This document shows positions 55,542 to 64,000 of a DNA stretch of 64,000 nt, piece after piece (the stretch's first letter is position 1; the number at the start of each line of letters is the position of its first letter). The DNA lies in contig NZ_CP116477.1 in assembly GCF_028335745.1 (NCBI RefSeq), forward strand, positions 868,001 to 932,000, in the 5' to 3' direction. The DNA comes from Pectobacterium sp. A5351 (GTDB lineage: Bacteria > Pseudomonadota > Gammaproteobacteria > Enterobacterales > Enterobacteriaceae). The notes below the pieces were generated by a model. It was not told where the DNA came from, did no database searches, and saw only the letters and a program-made list of their open reading frames with translations. A program made the position numbers and the translations under genes.

Positions 55542-56765
55542 GTGGGAAGTAAAGTTGGCAGCGTTTATATTGCAAGTACAGCAGATACTAAAGGGAAAGA
55601 ACAGGTTTACGTCCGCGATCTGATTGCTGCGACAGGCTTGAAAACCGTCACGGTTGATCTGTCAACGGCATCGCCGTCAACAGATGTTCGGGTGTCAGAG
55701 GTGACTGATATCAGTGCAGAAACGGTGGCATCGTACCATCCGCAGGGCGCGTCAGCGGTATTTTGCCATGACAGAGGGCAGGCGATTGGTGCCATGGCTG
55801 TCGCGTTTGAGCACTTCATGCTATCCCGCGATGACATTGCCGGGGTGCTTGGGCTTGGCGGTTCCGGCGGTACAGCGTTGATCACGCCCGCGATGCAGGC
55901 GTTACCGATTGGGATGCCGAAGCTGATGGTGTCGACGATGGCCTCCGGTGATATTTCCGGTTACATCGGTGCCAGCGATATCAGTATGATGTATTCCGTT
56001 ACCGATGTGGCGGGCCTGAACCGTATTTCTCGTCAGGTTCTTGGCAACGCCGCGCATCAGATCGCCGGTGCCGTGAAATTTAAGATTCAGGAACATCATG
56101 ACGATAAGCCCGCGATTGGCCTGACCATGTTTGGCGTAACGACGCCGTGCATTCAGGAAGCCAGTAAATTGCTGGATGCGGAGTTTGACTGCCTGGTCTT
56201 TCACGCGACGGGCAGCGGCGGGAAAGCGATGGAAAAGCTGGTGGACAGCCATTTGCTCACTGGCGTGCTCGATCTCACGACGACTGAGGTATGCGATTTA
56301 CTGTTTGATGGCGTGCTGGCCTGCGGGCCGGAACGGTTTGACGCGATAGCCAAGACGCAGGTGCCTTACGTGGCGTCCTGCGGTGCGCTGGACATGGTGA
56401 ATTTTGGCGCGCCCGCCAGCATACCGGAGAAATACGCGCATCGTCTGTTCTACAACCACAACGCGCAGGTCACTCTGATGCGTACGACGATAGAAGAAAA
56501 TATCGCGATGGCGCGCTGGATTGGGGAGAAGCTGAACCGCTGTGAAGGCGAGGTGCGCTTCCTGATCCCGGAAGGTGGCTTCTCCGCGCTGGATGCGCCG
56601 GAGCAGGCATTCTGGCACCCGGAAGCGCGTGACGCGTTTATCAGCACGCTGGAGAGCGTAGTGCAGCAAACGGCAAGACGACAGATTATTCGTCTGCCTT
56701 TCCATATTAACGATCCTTTATTTGCCCATGCGGCAGTCGATGCGTTTCGGGCGTTAGTGAAATAA
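55542..56765 (+). CDS. Tm-1-like ATP-binding domain protein (UPF0261)
   Basis: 407 residues from a GTG with GGGAGGGAG upstream. The family signature is clear: STADTKGKE at the start, [20 protein letters not shown] (about 103-122), [13 protein letters not shown]. It is named after the tobacco Tm-1 inhibitor domain. Its biochemical role in bacteria is not settled. It is followed after 13 bases by a TIM-barrel PEP-hydrolase-family gene; this pair is common in bacteria and fused in some fungi, so both proteins probably act in one step or complex. Confidence 0.88.
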   Translation: MGSKVGSVYIASTADTKGKEQVYVRDLIAATGLKTVTVDLSTASPSTDVRVSEVTDISAETVASYHPQGASAVFCHDRGQAIGAMAVAFEHFMLSRDDIAGVLGLGGSGGTALITPAMQALPIGMPKLMVSTMASGDISGYIGASDISMMYSVTDVAGLNRISRQVLGNAAHQIAGAVKFKIQEHHDDKPAIGLTMFGVTTPCIQEASKLLDAEFDCLVFHATGSGGKAMEKLVDSHLLTGVLDLTTTEVCDLLFDGVLACGPERFDAIAKTQVPYVASCGALDMVNFGAPASIPEKYAHRLFYNHNAQVTLMRTTIEENIAMARWIGEKLNRCEGEVRFLIPEGGFSALDAPEQAFWHPEARDAFISTLESVVQQTARRQIIRLPFHINDPLFAHAAVDAFRALVK

Positions 56766-56778
56766 GAAGGGAAAAAGT

Positions 56779-57612
56779 ATGAAGTCAGGCATGAATCGTC
56801 AGGCATTGTTGACAAAATTCCGCGAAATGATCGCCCGCCGCGAACCGATTATCGGTGGTGGCGCAGGAACGGGGCTTTCCGCGAAATGTGAAGAAGCGGG
56901 CGGAATCGATCTGATCGTGATCTACAACTCTGGTCGCTATCGCATGGCGGGGAGAGGCTCTCTGGCTGGTCTGCTGGCTTACGGCAACGCGAATGAGATC
57001 GTCGTGGATATGGCGAAAGAAGTTCTACCGGTTGTGAAACATACGCCAGTGCTGGCGGGCGTGAACGGAACCGATCCTTTCTGTCAGTTTGATAAGTTTC
57101 TGGATGACCTGAAAGCACTGGGTTTTTCTGGTGTACAGAACTTCCCAACCGTGGGTCTGATCGACGGTAATTTCCGCGCCAATCTGGAAGAAACCGGCAT
57201 GGGATATGCGCTGGAAGTCGACATGATCCGTCTGGCGCATGAAAAAGACATGCTGACCACACCTTATGTGTTCAGCGCGGCTGATGCTGTTGCGATGACG
57301 AAAGCGGGCGCGGACATTATTGTCCCGCACATGGGGTTAACCACCGGCGGCAATATTGGGGCGGAAACGGCGCTGAATCTTGCAGACTGTGTGCCGTTGA
57401 TTAATCACTGGGCAGATGAGGCGAAATCCATCCGTAAGGATGTGATTGTTTTGTGCCACGGCGGGCCGATTTCAACACCGCAGGATGCACAGTTCATTAT
57501 GGATCACTGCCCGCAGTGCGATGGTTTTTACGGTGCCAGCTCGATGGAGCGGTTGCCGACAGAAACCGCGCTAACGGCTACAACACAGCAATTCAAAAAA
57601 ATTAAGCGTTAA
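56779..57612 (+). CDS. TIM-barrel protein, phosphoenolpyruvate hydrolase family (PF09370-like)
   Basis: 277 residues. [20 protein letters not shown] near the start, [15 protein letters not shown] and [15 protein letters not shown] are typical of the family of phosphoenolpyruvate hydrolase-like TIM barrels. It is cotranscribed with the Tm-1-like gene. Substrate unknown. The operon is probably under the divergent TetR regulator. Confidence 0.85.
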   Translation: MKSGMNRQALLTKFREMIARREPIIGGGAGTGLSAKCEEAGGIDLIVIYNSGRYRMAGRGSLAGLLAYGNANEIVVDMAKEVLPVVKHTPVLAGVNGTDPFCQFDKFLDDLKALGFSGVQNFPTVGLIDGNFRANLEETGMGYALEVDMIRLAHEKDMLTTPYVFSAADAVAMTKAGADIIVPHMGLTTGGNIGAETALNLADCVPLINHWADEAKSIRKDVIVLCHGGPISTPQDAQFIMDHCPQCDGFYGASSMERLPTETALTATTQQFKKIKR

Positions 57613-57695
57613 CACACTTTTTTGGCTCTCTATCTGTTGATGTTCCAACGCTGGAACAAAGGCGGGTAAATTTTTGCGCCAATATCAGGGATATA

Positions 57696-57725
57696 CGGCC
57701 AGCTTATGCTGGCCGCAGTTTGTTT
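57696..57725 (+). terminator. Terminator after the TIM-barrel gene
   Basis: CGGCCAGC (57696-57703), loop TTAT, GCTGGCCG (57708-57715), then CAGTTTGTTTG. Confidence 0.7.
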
Positions 57726-57877
57726 GTGTCCTACAGATTTATGTACCACAAATTTGTGTACCCCGGAGAGGTGCTCAATAGCGATTTAGGTCGAACAGGT
57801 ATGAAAGCTATTGTTATAAAAGCTATTTTTCACAGTGTAGAAACGTCGGAGAAATAGGTATGACATGACGTATCACG

Positions 57878-58325
57878 ATGGGAGTAGTCACGAACTTACT
57901 ACTCAGCTTTGCCGTTATGGCAAACGCGGGCATTGGCTTTCAACAGATAACATTAGCGGATGAGGCCAATAACAGGCCGTTAGACGTCGCCGTATTTTAT
58001 CCAGTTTCGTCATCCTCACAGACCACGATCATAGGTGACAATCCCGTCTTTCCTGGCATAGCGGTGAGTAAAAACGCCGTGCCTGAACCCGGTGCACATC
58101 CCTTGATCGTGGTTTCACACGGTTACGGCGGGAGTTGGTTTAACCAACTCTGGCTGGCACAGGTGTTGGTTAAACAAGGCTATATTGTTGCCGCGCCCAG
58201 CCACCCCGGGACCACCTTTAAAGATATGCGTGTTGAGAACGCTCAGGCGCTTTGGCAGCGGCCTCGTGACCTCAGTCGCGTGATTACGGCCTTGCTCGCC
58301 ACGCCAGAAAAAACGGGACAGGTGG
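57878..58325 (+). pseudogene. Alpha/beta hydrolase (dienelactone hydrolase-like), N-terminal half
   Basis: The first 150 codons encode a signal-like start, then PLDVAVFYPV, HPLIVVSHGYGGSWFNQLWL and SHPGTTFKDM, the N-terminal half of a periplasmic-type hydrolase with the oxyanion HG motif. The nucleophile elbow (GxSxG) and the rest are missing: after RPRDLSRVITALLATPEKTG the sequence becomes the antisense of the convergent membrane gene. Inactive by inference. Confidence 0.7.
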
Positions 58326-59025
58326 CGGGTGGGGCTTCCGGTTTTTTGTCAGGTGCCGGAACAAGCCCTGCTTGCGGCGTTGTACGGTGTGTGACGATCA
58401 GTAGGGTCAATATCGCCAGCATCAGAAAGTGGAATGCGGTGATGATGGTCGTTGCACGACTACCGCTGTAGAAAGCGATATCCAGTGCAATCATCATATC
58501 GATAGCGCCGGAGATAATCACATACAGCCCGGCGATAAACGGTGTGCTTTTCCACCACTCAAGGGGGAAATGCAGACGGCGAGCGATGTAAATCAGCGCT
58601 GACCCATAACCGAAGTAAATACTCACCAGCATCAGATCGATGAGCGGAACGGCCGTTCTGCTCTGGATGACACTTGCGCCAAAAACGAGCAAGGGCGCTA
58701 ACAGGTGTCGGAGAGCGTTGTGATGTCTGTGAGTTTTGTCGTGGGGAAAAAGGCAAAGCCATAGCAGTGGCGGAATCGATGCGGCGATAGCGGGTTGGAT
58801 CAACGTGGGTAAGGCAACATGTCCGCTCCAGCGTAACGCGACCAGCGTCAGTGCAAGGCAGCTCACACCAATGAATAGCGCTTCAGCCTTGGCATTGCGT
58901 TTTTTGGCGTTCTTGTTAGGAATGTTCTTGTTAGAAAGATGCTGCTGAATATCCAGAAATCGGACGCGAAAAAACAAAATAACCAGCAGAAGTGCGGTAA
59001 TCAACGGTAAGGGAATTGCGGTCAT
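58325..59025 (-). pseudogene. Multi-pass membrane sensor, C terminus lost
   Basis: About 233 codons from ATG 59025 code a protein with six or seven hydrophobic helices (ALLLVILFFRVRFL, FIGVSCLALTLVAL, FIAGLYVIISGAIDMMIALD, FHFLMLAILTLLIVTH). This resembles the N-terminal sensor half of membrane-bound AraC-type regulators, where an HTH domain would follow. After PDKKPEAPPAT the frame runs in antisense over the convergent hydrolase fragment. One deletion has therefore removed the 3' ends of both genes. Confidence 0.6.
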
Positions 59026-59069
59026 CGTGTTCTTCAGAAACGTTATTGTCGATATCTGGTGTGATGAAA

Positions 59070-59100
59070 CCGCGCTACCGGGGTTATTCCGGTAGCGCGG
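59070..59100. terminator. Strong hairpin between mltC and the membrane gene
   Basis: CCGCGCTACCGG (59070-59081) pairs with CCGGTAGCGCGG (59089-59100), a perfect 12-bp stem. It ends the mutY-yggX-mltC transcript; CGTTTT follows on the plus strand. Confidence 0.8.
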
Positions 59101-59120
59101 CGTTTTGTGGAACGTGTGAA

Positions 59121-60194
59121 TTAGCGGCGATAATTTTTCTGCGCCGTGTTCACTTTGTACAGGTAGCGACGTGATTCGCCAGACGGGTGCTTCGTCGTCA
59201 GCGTTTGGTAGACATCGCTCGGTGACATACTGTTGATAATGCCTACGGCGCGATCCCGATCGCTGGAGAAGACGCGCAACACGCTGCCTGCGCCACCGTT
59301 ATACGCGGTGATGACGGCGTAGCGTTTCGACGTTGGGTTTTCAATTCCGGCCAGATAGCTGTTCTTCAGAATCGACAGATAGGCCGTGCCCGCGTCGATG
59401 TTTTGTTCTGGATCGAACAGGTAACTGCGGCTCGGCTGTCCCCATTTCCCTTTCATCTTGAAGACATCGCGCCCCGCGCTGTGCTGTACCACCTGCATCA
59501 GACCCAGCGCATCGGAACGGCTGACGGCGTAAGGGTTGAAGCTGGATTCTGTCTGCATAATCGCCAGAATCAGCGACTCTTCAATGCCGTAGCGCTCGGA
59601 AGCCTTACGCACCAGCGGCAGGTATTTGTGTGCACGCTTGTCCAGATGGTTAGGGACGAGCTGGATCGTGACCGACCAGATAACGTGCAGCCCAGAGGTG
59701 CGTTTTTGCAGGCGGTTCTGGAGCAGATAATCCGCGAAGCTGGCGGCACGGCCTTCCCAGCGGATCGGCTGTCCGGTGTTATCCAGCACCTGCCCATACA
59801 GCAGCGGTTCGCGGCTGATCTGGATATCGTTAGCGTCAGAATACAGATCGGTGTTAGTGGCGTCGTCGCCCATCAGCAGGGTGGTGATAATCGCCTGGCG
59901 CAGGCTGGCAACGGAATTGGTCGCCGAAATGGTTTCAATCGTGATTGAACCGGCATCAAAGTTGATGTGGCTACGCGTCTGATATTGATCGGTGTATTTG
60001 ACGTAGTCTTTCGGACCGGCGATCAGAACTTCATTCATCCCCCAGATATTTTCGATGTTGTGGGCAAACTGACCCATCAAAATATCGAAGGCGTTGGTAT
60101 CCTTGATAAACTCTTCGTTGTCGGCATTCCCTTTGTTTCCCGAACAGGAAACCAGCAGTGGTGCAATGACCAGCAAAGCTAACATTTTCTTCAT
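59121..60194 (-). CDS. mltC: Membrane-bound lytic murein transglycosylase C
   Basis: 357 residues from ATG 60194, agreeing with the 359-residue E. coli protein; an upstream extension is not needed. The signal peptide ends at lipobox LLVSC, so the protein is anchored in the outer membrane. The SLT domain carries the catalytic Glu in [13 protein letters not shown], with ALGLMQV and [12 protein letters not shown]. It cleaves peptidoglycan to anhydromuropeptides. It follows yggX, as in E. coli. Confidence 0.95.
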   Translation of the reverse strand: MKKMLALLVIAPLLVSCSGNKGNADNEEFIKDTNAFDILMGQFAHNIENIWGMNEVLIAGPKDYVKYTDQYQTRSHINFDAGSITIETISATNSVASLRQAIITTLLMGDDATNTDLYSDANDIQISREPLLYGQVLDNTGQPIRWEGRAASFADYLLQNRLQKRTSGLHVIWSVTIQLVPNHLDKRAHKYLPLVRKASERYGIEESLILAIMQTESSFNPYAVSRSDALGLMQVVQHSAGRDVFKMKGKWGQPSRSYLFDPEQNIDAGTAYLSILKNSYLAGIENPTSKRYAVITAYNGGAGSVLRVFSSDRDRAVGIINSMSPSDVYQTLTTKHPSGESRRYLYKVNTAQKNYRR

Positions 60195-60247
60195 ATAACA
60201 AGCCGTGTCGGAATAGGGACGTAAACGGGCCCGAAAGCCCGCCATTT

Positions 60248-60520
60248 TTAGTGACTCGGAGGCGTATAGCCTTCGATGTGTACGTCCTTCCCTTCAAACA
60301 GGAATTTGATCATTTCCTGTTCCAGCAGCTTACGGTCGTCAACGTTCATCATGCTGAGTTTTTTCTCGTTGATCAGCATGGTTTGCTTGGTTTGCCACTG
60401 CGCCCAGGCGTCTTTAGATATTTCGTTATAGATGCGCTTGCCCAGATCGCCGGGATAGAGCTGGAAATCCTGCCCTTCGGCGTCGCGTTGTAAAAAAGTA
60501 CAAAAAATCGTTCTGCTCAT
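60248..60520 (-). CDS. yggX: Probable Fe(2+)-trafficking protein YggX
   Basis: 90 residues. [20 protein letters not shown] at the start with the single conserved cysteine, and [20 protein letters not shown] in the middle are the family signature. It is linked to iron supply and protection of Fe-S clusters from oxidation. It overlaps mutY by 4 bases (ATGA); MutY carries an Fe-S cluster, a sensible pairing. Confidence 0.95.
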   Translation of the reverse strand: MSRTIFCTFLQRDAEGQDFQLYPGDLGKRIYNEISKDAWAQWQTKQTMLINEKKLSMMNVDDRKLLEQEMIKFLFEGKDVHIEGYTPPSH

Positions 60521-61623
60521 GCTTCTTCCTCATCAATTGCGCAGGCATTCAAACGTGTAGACTGCGGGTGAGCCAGCTCCCTCAACAGGCGTTCTACCGG
60601 GGCGGCCAGTCCGACAGACGGCGGCTGCGCTAAGTTATACCAGAGACCCGCATCGTCATCCATGCAGGACCTGTTTTGTGAGCGATCGGTCTGCGATACG
60701 TCCAGCCAGAGCGGAACGATATCCAGATGAAAATGGCTAAATGTATGGCGGAACGCGACAAGCTGTTGCAATCCATCAGGATTCAGACCGCGTTGTTGCA
60801 GCCAGAGTTCCAATTCCCGACGTTCGCTGAACTGCGGAAAGCAAAATAGCCCGCCCCACAGGCCCACGGCGGGGCGCTGTTGCAGCCAGACCTGAGACCC
60901 CTGCTGCATCAACAGGAACCAGCCGGTTTTCTCCGGCAGCGTCTGTTTTGGTTTCTTACCGGGGTATTGCGCCCAGCTGTGGTTGGCGTACGCCATGCAT
61001 CCCGTGTTCAGTGGGCACAGCTCGCACTTGGGTCGGCTACGGGTACAGACCATCGCCCCGAGATCCATCATCGCCTGATTAAACTGGCTGACGCCTTCGG
61101 CTGGCGTGACGTCTTCACTCCGCGCCCACAGTTTCTTTTCGACCTCTTTCTTGCCCGGCCAGCCGTCAACCGCGTAGCAGCGTGACAGCACGCGCTTCAC
61201 GTTGCCGTCGAGAATCGGGTAATGTTGGCCGAGAGAGAGCGATAGCACGGCACCGGCGGTAGAACGTCCGACGCCCGGCAGCGCCGCGACTTCGTCAAAG
61301 GTCGTGGGGAAGTCGCCGCCGTGACGTGACACGATGGTCTGTGCCGCCTTATGTAGATTACGCGCACGGGCGTAGTAGCCCAGCCCGGTCCATAAGTGGA
61401 GCACTTCGTCCAGCGGCGCTGCCGCCAGCGCGCTCACGTTTGGAAAACGTTCCATAAAGCGTTGGAAATAGGGAATAACCGTGGTGACCTGCGTTTGTTG
61501 CAACATCACTTCGGATAGCCATACTTTATAGGGAGTTTTCTCAAGCTGCCACGGCAGGGTTTTGCGGCCATAGCGTTGATACCAGTCCAGCACCTGATGG
61601 GCGAACTGTTGCGCTTGCATCAT
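60517..61623 (-). CDS. mutY: Adenine DNA glycosylase
   Basis: 368 residues, slightly longer than the 350 of E. coli. It removes adenine mispaired with 8-oxoguanine. The helix-hairpin-helix with catalytic Asp is in [20 protein letters not shown], the 4Fe-4S cysteines in [17 protein letters not shown], and the C-terminal NUDIX-like domain recognises the oxidised base. Start at ATG 61623 or 61620. It is divergent from trmB with about 165 bases between. Confidence 0.95.
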   Translation of the reverse strand: MMQAQQFAHQVLDWYQRYGRKTLPWQLEKTPYKVWLSEVMLQQTQVTTVIPYFQRFMERFPNVSALAAAPLDEVLHLWTGLGYYARARNLHKAAQTIVSRHGGDFPTTFDEVAALPGVGRSTAGAVLSLSLGQHYPILDGNVKRVLSRCYAVDGWPGKKEVEKKLWARSEDVTPAEGVSQFNQAMMDLGAMVCTRSRPKCELCPLNTGCMAYANHSWAQYPGKKPKQTLPEKTGWFLLMQQGSQVWLQQRPAVGLWGGLFCFPQFSERRELELWLQQRGLNPDGLQQLVAFRHTFSHFHLDIVPLWLDVSQTDRSQNRSCMDDDAGLWYNLAQPPSVGLAAPVERLLRELAHPQSTRLNACAIDEEEA

Positions 61624-61788
61624 AAAATGGGGTCACTATCCGACAGGTAAAAAGTTTGACAGCGATTCCAGCACAGAGTGAATGTGCTGTAAACCGGAAC
61701 TTTCCGAGGCAGTGGGCTTGATAAACCACGGTATCCTTGCATAATGCGCGTTTCCTTAATGAAATCGGACAGCAAGTAAGCACTCTTT

Positions 61789-62508
61789 ATGATTAACAAC
61801 GTCATTTCACCGGAATTTGATGAAAATGGGCGCCCGATGCGTCGTATCCGCAGTTTTGTCCGCCGTCAGGGGCGTTTGACCAACGGGCAACAGCTGGCGC
61901 TGGATAACTACTGGCCGGTGATGGGCGTGGAATATCAAACCGAACAGGTAGATTTTAACGCGCTATTTGGTCGTGACGCGCCAGTGGTGCTGGAAATTGG
62001 TTTTGGGATGGGGGCCTCGCTGGTGACGATGGCGGCACAGCATCCTGAACAGAATTTCCTCGGTATTGAAGTTCACCTTCCGGGCGTGGGAGCGTGCCTC
62101 GCTTCTGCACAGGAGGCGGGTATCAACAATCTGCGCGTGATGTGTCACGATGCGATCGAAGTGCTGATGAAGATGATCCCCGACGGGTCACTGTCCATGG
62201 TTCAGCTCTTCTTCCCTGACCCGTGGCACAAAGCTCGCCATAATAAACGCCGCATCGTCCAGGTGCCTTTCGTTGAACTGGTGCAAAGCAAGTTGAAGGT
62301 TGGCGGCGTGTTCCATATGGCAACAGATTGGGAACCTTATGCGCAACATATGCTCGAAGTGATGACGTCTGTCGCCGGGTACCGCAACCTTTCCGATAAG
62401 AATGACTACGTTGAGCGGCCGGATTCCCGTCCGCTGACGAAATTTGAAGCGCGCGGCCAGCGTTTGGGGCATGGCGTATGGGATCTGATGTTTGAGAGGA
62501 TAAAATAA
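61789..62508 (+). CDS. trmB: tRNA (guanine-N(7)-)-methyltransferase
   Basis: 239 residues, standard. It makes m7G46 in tRNA using SAM. Motif I is [32 protein letters not shown] is the diagnostic RNA-binding and catalytic region; [10 protein letters not shown] follows. The gene order trmB-yggL-yggN divergent from mutY is the enterobacterial one. Confidence 0.96.
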   Translation: MINNVISPEFDENGRPMRRIRSFVRRQGRLTNGQQLALDNYWPVMGVEYQTEQVDFNALFGRDAPVVLEIGFGMGASLVTMAAQHPEQNFLGIEVHLPGVGACLASAQEAGINNLRVMCHDAIEVLMKMIPDGSLSMVQLFFPDPWHKARHNKRRIVQVPFVELVQSKLKVGGVFHMATDWEPYAQHMLEVMTSVAGYRNLSDKNDYVERPDSRPLTKFEARGQRLGHGVWDLMFERIK

Positions 62509-62509
62509 A

Positions 62510-62854
62510 ATGGCACAAGCTCGTAGCCGTCGTTTACGTAAAAAACTGCACATTGATGAGTTTCAGGAATTAGGCTTTTCGGTCAGCTTCCGCTTTCCTG
62601 AAGGCACTAACGTGGAAGACATCGATCGACTGATGGATAAGTTCGTCGATGAGGTGATTGAACCACAGGGTCTGGCATTTGAAGGCAGCGGTTATCTGCA
62701 CTGGGAAGGTCTCATCTGCCTGCAAAAACTGGGTCACTGTACCGAAGAGCACCGCCAGCTGGTTAGCCGCTGGTTGGAAGAGCAGAAACTGACAGATGTG
62801 AAAGTCAGCGATCTGTTCGATATCTGGTGGGATCTGCCAGAAAACCTGCTGTAA
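62510..62854 (+). CDS. yggL: YggL family protein (DUF469)
   Basis: 114 residues beginning one base after trmB. A basic N terminus (RSRRLRKKLHIDEFQELGFS) and a C-terminal DIWWDLPENLL are the family marks. YggL has been associated with 50S ribosomal subunits in E. coli; the function is not well defined. Confidence 0.92.
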   Translation: MAQARSRRLRKKLHIDEFQELGFSVSFRFPEGTNVEDIDRLMDKFVDEVIEPQGLAFEGSGYLHWEGLICLQKLGHCTEEHRQLVSRWLEEQKLTDVKVSDLFDIWWDLPENLL

Positions 62855-62916
62855 TTTTTGCTTCAGTAAAAACAGAAAGGCCTTGGTTTACGCCAACGCG
62901 TTGATCTAAGCAAAAA

Positions 62917-62945
62917 AATGCCTGAGCTGATTTAGCTCAGGCATT
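62917..62945. terminator. Hairpin after yggL
   Basis: AATGCCTGAGCT (62917-62928) pairs with AGCTCAGGCATT (62934-62945). A run of A precedes it, so the classical T run exists only for leftward transcription; on the yggL strand it may act as a transcript-end stabiliser. Confidence 0.6.
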
Positions 62946-63011
62946 ATCCGCCTCATCAAAGGGCACATTGCCACTTTCCCGCCACTGCCGTTGTTTTCTT
63001 CAGGAGAAAAT

Positions 63012-63725
63012 ATGTCGCGTAAAATGACCTTGGGTTTATTGATGTTGCTGTCCTGGCAAGCGCAGGCGGCCTACCAGTGCAACGTGAACCCGCAAGACGA
63101 CATCATTATCAGTCCGCAGCACGTACAGGTCGTGGGTGCCAGCGGCAATTTACAGCTTTCCCCGCAGGGCGATATCGTCCGCAACGGTACGCCGCTGACC
63201 CTGAACGCCGAACAGCGCCAGAAGGCCAAAGCCTATCAGGCGGATATACGCCAGCAACTGCCGTGGATCGATCAGGGCGCGCAGCAGCATCTGGAAAAAG
63301 CGCGCGTTGCGCTGGATAAAGTGATCGTGCAGGAACTCGGCAGCGACAGCAATGTGCGTAATCGTCTGACTACGCTGGATAAACAGCTAAAACAGCAGAT
63401 GAACCGTATTATCGAACACCGCAGTGATGGCCTGACGTTCCACCATCAGGCGATTAAGCAGGTGGAGCAGGATGGCAAGCAGATCGTGCAGCAAAGCATG
63501 GGCGGCGTCTTGCAGGATAGCCTGAACGAGATGGGCGTAAAACAGATGTCCAGCGGCGGTAACCCGCTACAGGCGATGATGGGCAACCTCGGTGGTTTGC
63601 AGAAGGCGATTCAGGCCGAGTGGAATAATCAGGAACTGGAGTTCCAGCGTTTTGGTAATGACGTATGCAGCCGCGTCACATCGTTAGAAAACCAGCGCAA
63701 GAGCCTGTTGCAGACGCTGAAGTAA
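63012..63725 (+). CDS. yggN: YggN-like periplasmic protein (DUF2884)
   Basis: 237 residues from ATG 63012 (AGGAG 6 bases upstream); a longer frame from 62991 has no site. A signal peptide (MTLGLLMLLSWQAQA) precedes YQCNVNPQDDIIISPQHVQV, with conserved Cys pair (one here, one in GNDVCSRV near the end). The rest is a long glutamine-rich helical region. The family is of unknown function; position after yggL is as in E. coli. Confidence 0.9.
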   Translation: MSRKMTLGLLMLLSWQAQAAYQCNVNPQDDIIISPQHVQVVGASGNLQLSPQGDIVRNGTPLTLNAEQRQKAKAYQADIRQQLPWIDQGAQQHLEKARVALDKVIVQELGSDSNVRNRLTTLDKQLKQQMNRIIEHRSDGLTFHHQAIKQVEQDGKQIVQQSMGGVLQDSLNEMGVKQMSSGGNPLQAMMGNLGGLQKAIQAEWNNQELEFQRFGNDVCSRVTSLENQRKSLLQTLK

Positions 63726-63743
63726 ATTGACGTCGCTTAAGGA

Positions 63744-63765
63744 AACGGGCTGAGGCCCGTTTTTT
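63744..63765 (+). terminator. Terminator after yggN
   Basis: AACGGGC (63744-63750), loop, GCCCGTT (63755-63761), then T run. Confidence 0.88.
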
Positions 63766-63937
63766 CCGCTGCCGATAGCTATACATAGTTAGCAGCCTAT
63801 CAAAAAAAGTTCATTTTTGTGCCACGTCTGATTAACGAGACAGACATATTCCCTCCTCATAATCGTACGATATTTATACATCCTCAGCATTCGCCTTCCG
63901 AATCGTATTAATGCCCCCTGTTTGTGGGAGATTTTTT

Positions 63938-64000
63938 ATGATGCAGTTGTCCAGACATCCGACCACTCTCTATCAGGCGATTGCTGCCCGGCTAGAAGAA
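63938..64000 (+). CDS. GntR-type regulator, N-terminal start (cut by window edge)
   Basis: Twenty-one codons from ATG 63938 (or 63941), with GGGAG 8 bases upstream. RHPTTLYQAIAARLEE resembles the first helix of a GntR winged-helix domain (LYQqiAerLee). Too little is in the window to tell a plain GntR regulator from a MocR-type aminotransferase fusion. Confidence 0.45.
   Translation, partial: MMQLSRHPTTLYQAIAARLEE

Noticed and set aside
1-64000. CRISPR array
   Set aside because: No regularly spaced direct repeats with unique spacers and no cas genes are visible; the only tandem repeat (18120-18188) has no spacers.

Overview
The window reads as the chromosome of a soft-rot enterobacterium, most likely Pectobacterium. 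The cysteine regulon, the ftsB-ispD-ispF-truD-pcm-nlpD-rpoS block, the tRNA-Phe/speC and mutY/trmB blocks and the YPAL-type palindromic repeat all fit. This identification rests on recalled protein families and gene order; no database search was possible.

Layout. 1-2.5 kb: two signalling genes, an EAL-domain protein cut by the window edge and a PilZ/HD-GYP-like protein. 3.2-12.5 kb: sulfate assimilation (cysJIH; cysG-cysDNC; a ygbE-like gene). 12.6-14.1 kb: a polar amino acid ABC transporter in which a deletion has fused the binding protein to the permease tail. 14.4-20.4 kb: ftsB, ispD, ispF, truD, pcm, nlpD and rpoS, with surE missing except for its apparent last codons.

20.4-33.1 kb is a mosaic island: IS fragments, a ccdAB toxin-antitoxin pair, a broken mobC, a decayed ICE coupling protein (traD) with its downstream membrane gene, and an AT-rich four-gene cassette. 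The cassette encodes a 43-residue peptide, a HEXXH-motif protein, a three-His cupin and an ABC exporter, which together look like an undescribed ribosomal peptide (RiPP) pathway. Two insertion sequences with clean target duplications interrupt it, and its ancestral sequence can be rebuilt exactly.

33.1-49.5 kb is a second island, apparently a mobilizable element integrated at tRNA-Phe. It carries a frameshifted P4-type integrase, a MOBC relaxase gene (mobC), a second ccdAB pair and two defence cargoes. The first is a BcgI-like type IIB restriction-modification pair. It lies behind an Rci-like tyrosine recombinase, and a perfect 15-bp inverted repeat ends at its start codon. The second is a methyltransferase-helicase-GIY-YIG operon whose first 39 codons lie inverted upstream between inverted repeats, beside a Gin/Hin-type DNA invertase. 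Both defence operons therefore look able to switch on and off by DNA inversion. The second appears to be OFF here.

49.5-64 kb is core genome: speC with a possible leader-peptide attenuator, ansP, a TetR regulator divergent from a Tm-1-like/TIM-barrel pair, two convergent genes truncated by one deletion, then mltC-yggX-mutY divergent from trmB-yggL-yggN, and the start of a GntR-like gene.

How the parts work together: the cys genes form one pathway from sulfate to sulfide, including siroheme for CysI. The two islands share an integration site, a 0.2-kb end sequence and a mobC-ccdA-ccdB module, so they are related elements stacked in tandem. Both now show decay (IS insertions, frameshifts, deletions).
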